A stretch of 9,885 nt of DNA, taken from contig CAJAKT010000227.1 of assembly GCA_903940375.1 (NCBI GenBank), positions 1 to 9,885 of the forward strand. The letters run 5' to 3'. Positions 6,033 through 9,885 of the stretch are shown here, piece by piece. The notes under the pieces were generated by a model. It saw only the letters and a program-made list of their open reading frames with translations. It had not been told where the DNA came from and ran no database searches. The translations under genes and the position numbers were made by a program. The DNA is from an uncultured bacterium (GTDB lineage: Bacteria; Actinomycetota; Actinomycetes; S36-B12). How positions within the stretch are numbered: position 1 is the stretch's first letter; every line of letters begins with the position of its first letter.

Positions 6033-6109
6033 GGCCCGAAGCCTGCCACACGATGGCCAATGTGGGGGGCAACTGCAGGGCGGGATCGGGCATTGGGCAG
6101 GATGCGGCT
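6033..6109. promoter_or_regulatory. Divergent intergenic region between YbhN-like and VOC genes
   Basis: This 77-base gap must hold promoters or leaders for both divergent genes. CCAATG (6057-6062) and CATTGG (6091-6096) form a 6-bp inverted repeat that could be an operator, though a match this short may be chance. AGGA at 6099-6102 serves as ribosome site for the VOC gene. I cannot assign -35/-10 boxes with confidence. Confidence 0.4.
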
Positions 6110-6742
6110 ATGCGGCTCGATCACATCTCATACGCCTGCACGACGACCGAGCTTGCCGATGTCGTCCAGCGCATCGGCAGCGACCTCGGGGCGACATTCG
6201 TCGATGGTGGGCGCCACCCCTCGTTCGGCACCCGCAACTTCATCCTCCCGCTTGCGAACGGCTGCTACATCGAGGTCGTTTCGGCACTCGATCACCCGGC
6301 CGCCGACAAGGCTCCCTTCGGGCGAGCCGTCGCCCAGCGCGCGGCTGACGGCGGAGGCTGGATGAGCTGGGCCGTGTCCGTCGACGACATCGCCCCCATC
6401 GAAGGCCGTCTCGGACGCGAGGCCCGGCCCGGCCACCGCATCCGTCCCGACGGCCAGGACCTGTGCTGGCAGCAGATCGGCGTCCTCGACGTGATGGACG
6501 ACGCCCAGCTGCCCTTCTTCGTCCAGTGGTCCAGCCCCGCGTCCGACCACCCATCCACCGGCGGCTCCGTGGTGCTCGAGCGGGTGGAGATGTGCGGGGA
6601 TCCGACATCGATCTCCGACTGGCTCGGCACCGACCACGAAGTGCCATTCGACGGAATCACCGTCGAATGGGTAGAGGCCGACGAGCCGGGCCTGGTGGCC
6701 CTGTGGTTCGCGACCCCCCATGGCTCCGTCCGCATCGACTGA
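6110..6742 (+). CDS. Glyoxalase-like (VOC superfamily) protein
   Basis: This 210-residue cytoplasmic protein begins MRLDHISYAC and continues through GGRHPSFGTRNF (33-44) and GCYIEVVSALDHP (51-63). That pattern is typical of the glyoxalase-like domain (Glyoxalase_3 type) of the vicinal oxygen chelate superfamily. His5 and Glu55 are in the positions expected for metal ligands of the first betaalphabetabetabeta module. The second half (VERVEM-like region from about 160) resembles a degenerate second module. Substrate and reaction are unknown. The ATG at 6110 has AGGA seven bases upstream and matches the family N-terminus; an earlier in-frame start at 6008 would overlap the divergent gene and is rejected. 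The gene leads a plus-strand operon and is followed 22 bases later by the cupin gene. Confidence 0.85.
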   Translation: MRLDHISYACTTTELADVVQRIGSDLGATFVDGGRHPSFGTRNFILPLANGCYIEVVSALDHPAADKAPFGRAVAQRAADGGGWMSWAVSVDDIAPIEGRLGREARPGHRIRPDGQDLCWQQIGVLDVMDDAQLPFFVQWSSPASDHPSTGGSVVLERVEMCGDPTSISDWLGTDHEVPFDGITVEWVEADEPGLVALWFATPHGSVRID

Positions 6743-6764
6743 CGACCAGACCGAGGAGTAACCC

Positions 6765-7124
6765 ATGTCGGCATTCACCCCTGTTCCCCACGATGACCTG
6801 GAGTGGGAGAAGAACGTCCTCGGCTCAGAGGTGACGCGGCTACGCACCGACGGCGCCATGCTGACGGTCGTCCACGGCCGCTCCGGCGATGTGGTCCCGG
6901 CCCACGGCTACAGCAAGGGCTGCGTGACCTACGTCGTCAGCGGACGCATCCAGATCGACGAGGCCGTCCTCGGCGCCGGCGACGCTGGCGTCTACCAGGC
7001 GCCGGGCGGTTTCTTCTCCGTGAAGTTCCTCGAGGACGCGACCTACCTCGTCGCCCGGGCCTCAGACGACGAGATCACGGTTCCCGATATCGGTGAGCGC
7101 TCCGCGCATAACCTCGACGCATGA
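6765..7124 (+). CDS. Small single-domain cupin protein lacking usual metal ligands
   Basis: This 119-residue protein folds as one cupin barrel: GDVVPAHGYSKG (41-52), VTYVVSGRIQID (54-65), then GAGDAGVYQAPGGFFSVKF (70-88). The usual cupin metal site needs two His and a Glu in motif 1 and a His in motif 2. Here only His47 is obvious, the second His is replaced by Tyr49, and no His follows PGG, so metal-dependent catalysis is doubtful; a binding or sensing role is more likely. The ATG at 6765 has GAGGAG six bases upstream, the best ribosome site in this operon. The stop overlaps the start of the AI-2E-family gene (ATGA), implying coupled translation and possibly a shared pathway. I do not recognise a specific function. 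Confidence 0.85.
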   Translation: MSAFTPVPHDDLEWEKNVLGSEVTRLRTDGAMLTVVHGRSGDVVPAHGYSKGCVTYVVSGRIQIDEAVLGAGDAGVYQAPGGFFSVKFLEDATYLVARASDDEITVPDIGERSAHNLDA

Positions 7125-8242
7125 GCAGCGACGCACCTGCCGGAGGAGACCCCGGCGATGGGATTCCCGGCACCCTGAAGCTCGTGTCCGGACTCACCTG
7201 GCGGGTGCTCATCGTTCTCGCCGGTGTGGTCGTCGCGGGCTACATCCTCGACCTGATCTTCCCTGTCGTGTTCGCCCTCTTCTTCGCAATGCTCATGACT
7301 GCCTGGTGCCAGCCACTGATGAACCTGCTCCATCGGTTCCTGCCGAAGGTCATCTCGATGGTTCTCGCGCTGCTCATCATCGGCGCTGCCGTCGTCGTCA
7401 TCCTCGGGTCCGTCATCCGCTCGTCCATCGGCGAAGGCCCCAAGCTCCTCGTCTCGCTTCAGACCGGACTCACCGACGTCGAGGCCTGGTTGAATGATGG
7501 CCCGCTGCACATGAGCGACGCCAACATCAGCACCATGCTGGCAAACGTCCAGAACTGGGCGAAGGGCTTCGGCGTGAATCTGCTCGGCGATGTTGCGGGC
7601 GCCCTGGGCTCGGTCGGCACGCTGGTGGTCGCGGCCTCCGTGTTCATGTACGCGGTCGTGTTCTTCCTGCTGACGCCCACGACGATCTGGGGCTGGATCA
7701 TCAGCTGGATGCCCCGGCCGATCCAGACACCCATCGACACGTCTGGCCATCTGGCCTGGGATGCGATCTCCGGCTACACCCGCGGAATCGTCATCGTCGC
7801 CTTCGCCGATGCGATGCTCGTGTTCATCGGCCTGACGATCCTGCAGGTGCCCTTGGCTCCCGCGCTCGCCGCGGTCGTGTTCATCGGAGCCTTCATCCCG
7901 GTCATCGGCGCACCCGTTGCAACCTTCTTCGCTGCCGTCGTGGCGCTGGCGGAGCGGGGTCCGCTGACCGCGCTGCTCGTCATCGGCCTGACCGTCCTCG
8001 TCGGCTCCTTCGACGGCGATGTGCTCCAGCCGCTCGTCATGGGCAAGGCCGTGAGCCTGCATCCGCTCGCGATCGTCGCCGCCATCGCGGCCGGCAGCAT
8101 CGCGATGGGCATCGTCGGCGCCCTCATCGCCGTCCCCATCGCCGGTGCCGTCTACAGCGTTGCCAAGTACCTCACGGGCCGAGACCCCGAGCACCCCTAT
8201 CCGGGCAACGGGCCACCGGCCGCGGAGCCCGCAGCCGCCTAG
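7121..8242 (+). CDS. AI-2E/PerM-family membrane transporter
   Basis: This 373-residue integral membrane protein of the AI-2E transporter (UPF0118, PerM/TqsA-like) family has hydrophobic segments near residues 27-60, 78-99, 164-186, 223-242, 246-276, 283-297 and 314-346. Conserved family stretches are FIGAFIPVIGAPVA (253-266) and DGDVLQPLVMGKAVSLHP (298-315). The soluble loop at about 100-160 between the early and late segments is also typical. Members include autoinducer-2 exporters and Na+/H+ antiporters; the substrate cannot be told here, and no luxS is in view. The tail is soluble and Pro/Ala-rich. It starts within the cupin stop (ATGA) and ends in a CTAG shared with the convergent tag gene. 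Confidence 0.92.
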   Translation: MSSDAPAGGDPGDGIPGTLKLVSGLTWRVLIVLAGVVVAGYILDLIFPVVFALFFAMLMTAWCQPLMNLLHRFLPKVISMVLALLIIGAAVVVILGSVIRSSIGEGPKLLVSLQTGLTDVEAWLNDGPLHMSDANISTMLANVQNWAKGFGVNLLGDVAGALGSVGTLVVAASVFMYAVVFFLLTPTTIWGWIISWMPRPIQTPIDTSGHLAWDAISGYTRGIVIVAFADAMLVFIGLTILQVPLAPALAAVVFIGAFIPVIGAPVATFFAAVVALAERGPLTALLVIGLTVLVGSFDGDVLQPLVMGKAVSLHPLAIVAAIAAGSIAMGIVGALIAVPIAGAVYSVAKYLTGRDPEHPYPGNGPPAAEPAAA

Positions 8243-8808
8243 CCTGCCGCTGCCACCACGTGACAGTCGGCGAGGTGGTCGTCCACGAGTCCGCACGCCT
8301 GCATCGCCGCGTACATCGTCGTCGGCCCGACGAAGACAAAGCCGCGCGCCTTGAGGCCCTTGCTCAGCGCGAGCGACTCGGGAGTACTCGACGGCACCTG
8401 TGCCATCGTCTGCGGTCTATCGCGGCGCGCAGGTGCGAACGACCACACCAGGTCATCCAGGGTGTCCCCCGCCGCATGCAGATCGACGAGCGCGCGGGCA
8501 TTCGTCACCGTCGCCTCGATCTTCCGACGATTACGGACGATTGATGTGTCCGCCATCAGCCGCTCGACATCCGACTCGTCGTACGCGGCGACCACAACAG
8601 GATCGAATCCGCTGAAGGCAGAGCGGAAGCCCTCGCGCTTGCGCAGGATCGTCAGCCACGAAAGCCCGGACTGAAAAGCCTCGAGCGTGATCCGCTCCAG
8701 GAGTGCAACGTCGCCGTGGACCGGCACGCCCCACTCGGTGTCGTGGTACTGACGGTAGTCGTCAGTCGAGTCCGCCCACGGGCACCGGACGAGGCCATCG
8801 GGGCTCAT
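8239..8808 (-). CDS. tag: DNA-3-methyladenine glycosylase I
   Basis: Tag removes 3-methyladenine from alkylated DNA, the first step of base excision repair. The 189-residue length fits the family. CPWADS and YHDTEWGVPVHGD (21-33) are signature N-terminal stretches. The catalytic Glu43 lies in EAFQSGLSW. The zinc-snap ligands known from the E. coli enzyme appear as Cys9, His22, His178 and Cys182, the last pair keeping the H-x3-C spacing (DHLADC). SIVRNRRKIEATV (89-101) is also typical. The ATG at 8808 overlaps the patatin-like stop as ATGA, so the gene is probably translated by coupling; longer upstream extensions do not match the family. Expression therefore seems tied to the phospholipase gene, not to an obvious adaptive-response promoter. 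Confidence 0.96.
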   Translation of the reverse strand: MSPDGLVRCPWADSTDDYRQYHDTEWGVPVHGDVALLERITLEAFQSGLSWLTILRKREGFRSAFSGFDPVVVAAYDESDVERLMADTSIVRNRRKIEATVTNARALVDLHAAGDTLDDLVWSFAPARRDRPQTMAQVPSSTPESLALSKGLKARGFVFVGPTTMYAAMQACGLVDDHLADCHVVAAAG

Positions 8809-9740
8809 GCCCAGAAGGCCTTCAGCTCGTCGAGGTCGTCTTGCGCCTGCTGCTCGCCCGCGAGCAGAGCACGCGGCACCGCGGCTGGATCCATCAGGTC
8901 CGCGATCTCCAACGCTCCAGGGGTTCGCAGGAACGTGGTCGTTCCCGACGCCGTCAGGCCAGCCAACTCGGCTTCGATGCTCCCGGGGTGCGCGGTCATC
9001 CGAGGTTCGGTGACGTTGGACCCGTCGGACAGTGACAGGATCACCGACCGCCGGGCACCGGCCACGAGGTCCAGATGGAGTCCCGTGCCGCTCACCCCTC
9101 CGTCCATGCACCGACGATCACCGATGGGCTGCGGCGGAAAGATGCCCGGCACCGCGCTGCTCGCGGCCACCGCACTGATCGGTCGCACACCGGAGTCGTG
9201 GTTCACCACGCACCGCTCGCCGGTATAGGCATCGACGCACGTGGTGTGCAGCGCCGCGCTCGGCCAGGTACGCGCCGTCACGATCAACCGCAGATTCCCC
9301 CGGACACGCGCCGGGTCCTGCGTCGCCGCCGCCAGCGCAGCTCGGCCGATCGACTGGACCGTCTGAGGCTGCGCATCGCCCGCCTCGCCGAACAGCATCA
9401 GCGCACGCTCCTGACTCGGCGACAGGCCGGTCGATGGTGCCATCGCGCTGAGCAGTGCCGGCATATGCGCGAGAGCACTCACCTCGGCGTGCAGCCAGCC
9501 AAGCCGGCCGTGGCAGAGCACCGTGGCAACAAGCGACCCTGCGGAGGTACCGACCACACGAGCGGCGCTACCGAGGTCAATGCCGGCCTGGTGCGCGGTG
9601 TACAGGTAGCCGACCTGCCAGGCGACGAAGTACAGCCCGCCGCCGCCGAGCACGAGGGAGGTGTCCAGACCGCGTCCACGCGTCGCAGACATGTCGATCG
9701 GGACCGCGAGACCGTCGCCCTGAGCTTCTACCGTCGGCAT
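8805..9740 (-). CDS. Patatin-like phospholipase family protein
   Basis: This 311-residue protein is a serine acyl hydrolase with a Ser-Asp dyad. The oxyanion glycine run LGGGGLYFVAWQVG (31-44), nucleophile motif GTSAGS (Ser66) and catalytic Asp in DGG (D213) are all present and in order. I see no signal peptide, so it is probably cytoplasmic or peripheral; the likely substrate is a lipid ester, but the natural one is unknown. The ATG at 9740 is preferred because TAGCAT lies six bases upstream, consistent with a leaderless message. An internal ATG at 9692 just before the catalytic domain is the alternative, but has no ribosome site either. The stop overlaps the tag start by ATGA, making a two-gene operon. 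Confidence 0.92.
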   Translation of the reverse strand: MPTVEAQGDGLAVPIDMSATRGRGLDTSLVLGGGGLYFVAWQVGYLYTAHQAGIDLGSAARVVGTSAGSLVATVLCHGRLGWLHAEVSALAHMPALLSAMAPSTGLSPSQERALMLFGEAGDAQPQTVQSIGRAALAAATQDPARVRGNLRLIVTARTWPSAALHTTCVDAYTGERCVVNHDSGVRPISAVAASSAVPGIFPPQPIGDRRCMDGGVSGTGLHLDLVAGARRSVILSLSDGSNVTEPRMTAHPGSIEAELAGLTASGTTTFLRTPGALEIADLMDPAAVPRALLAGEQQAQDDLDELKAFWA

Positions 9741-9746
9741 GCATCG

Positions 9747-9752
9747 ATGCTA
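9747..9752 (-). promoter_or_regulatory. Candidate -10 box for leaderless patatin-like mRNA
   Basis: TAGCAT fits TANNNT and ends six bases before the ATG at 9740. No Shine-Dalgarno sequence lies in front of this ATG, which supports leaderless initiation. The -35 region is not convincing. Confidence 0.4.
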
Positions 9753-9783
9753 GGCGATCCCCACCTCGGGTGAGCGCCACCAG

Positions 9784-9868
9784 CCCGGCTCGGCACTCGC
9801 CGAGCGGCCCGTTGTGGTTGATTCCAGCCCCGTCGAACCGACCACTACGGGCCGCTCGCCGAGCCGGG
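9784..9868. terminator. Long imperfect inverted repeat at the right edge, probable terminator
   Basis: The outer arms CCCGGCTCGGC (9784-9794) and 9858-9868 are exact reverse complements. The inner arms 9802-9818 and 9841-9857 pair over 17 bases with one mismatch. The left arm has a 7-base insertion (9795-9801), which lets it form its own small CTCGGC/GCCGAG hairpin. The loop is 22 bases. It sits between the patatin-like gene and the window edge. A minus-strand TAG at 9879-9877 could be the stop of a gene entering from the right, which would make this its terminator. A mobile-element end is an alternative. Confidence 0.5.
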
Positions 9869-9885
9869 TTCGGCGGCTAGGAGCC

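Noticed and set aside
6008..6109. Earlier start for the VOC gene
   Set aside because: It overlaps the divergent YbhN-like coding start and adds a low-complexity segment before the conserved MRLDH N-terminus.
7043..8296. Minus-strand open frame (417 codons) antisense to the AI-2E-family gene
   Set aside because: It is highly enriched in Asp, Glu, Gly, His and Arg, the usual shadow of a membrane protein gene, and overlaps three real genes.
1..9885. Signs of a mobile element, phage, defence island, CRISPR array or tRNA gene
   Set aside because: No transposase, integrase, terminal repeats with target duplication, spaced repeat array or cloverleaf was found; gene content is ordinary chromosomal housekeeping and accessory metabolism.

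Overview
The window comes from the chromosome of a high-GC Gram-positive bacterium (Actinomycetota). This rests on the strong G/C bias at third codon positions, a DUF4192 protein (a family largely confined to actinobacteria), a SAM-IV class riboswitch (an actinobacterial class), and two starts that look leaderless, with a TANNNT box about 6 bases before the start codon. The genus cannot be fixed from the sequence. Protein-coding genes fill nearly all of it. I see no tRNA, rRNA, CRISPR array, insertion sequence or phage gene.

Left part, all on the minus strand (1-6032). Reading in the direction of transcription: a YbhN/AglD-type membrane protein (6032-4947), a perfect 13-bp hairpin that probably terminates it, an SGNH/GDSL hydrolase (4814-3987), a DUF4192 protein (3894-2803), and then the methionine operon metY-metX (2417 to beyond the left edge). 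MetX makes O-acetylhomoserine and MetY combines it with sulfide, so the pair carries out direct sulfhydrylation to homocysteine. MetX runs off the window, probably with only its last 10-20 residues missing.

The 385-base gap upstream of metY is the most informative part of the window. It holds a good promoter, a SAM-IV riboswitch whose first helix starts at the predicted transcription start, and then a ten-codon upstream ORF (2600-2568). That ORF has its own Shine-Dalgarno sequence and encodes four consecutive cysteines (MCCCCRMTSR). Its stop codon lies inside a strong hairpin. I read this as two sensors in series on one mRNA: the aptamer reports S-adenosylmethionine (end product) and the polycysteine leader peptide reports charged Cys-tRNA (sulfur supply). 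The aptamer identification is strong; the leader-peptide function is inference.

Right part. A plus-strand operon encodes a glyoxalase-like (VOC) protein (6110-6742), a small cupin lacking the usual metal ligands (6765-7124), and an AI-2E/PerM-family membrane protein (7121-8242) that overlaps the cupin by ATGA. It converges on a minus-strand pair: a patatin-like phospholipase (9740-8805) overlapping by ATGA with tag, 3-methyladenine DNA glycosylase I (8808-8239). The two convergent operons end in the same CTAG, which supplies a TAG stop on each strand. The right edge (9784-9868) carries a long imperfect inverted repeat, probably a terminator of the neighbouring gene outside the window.
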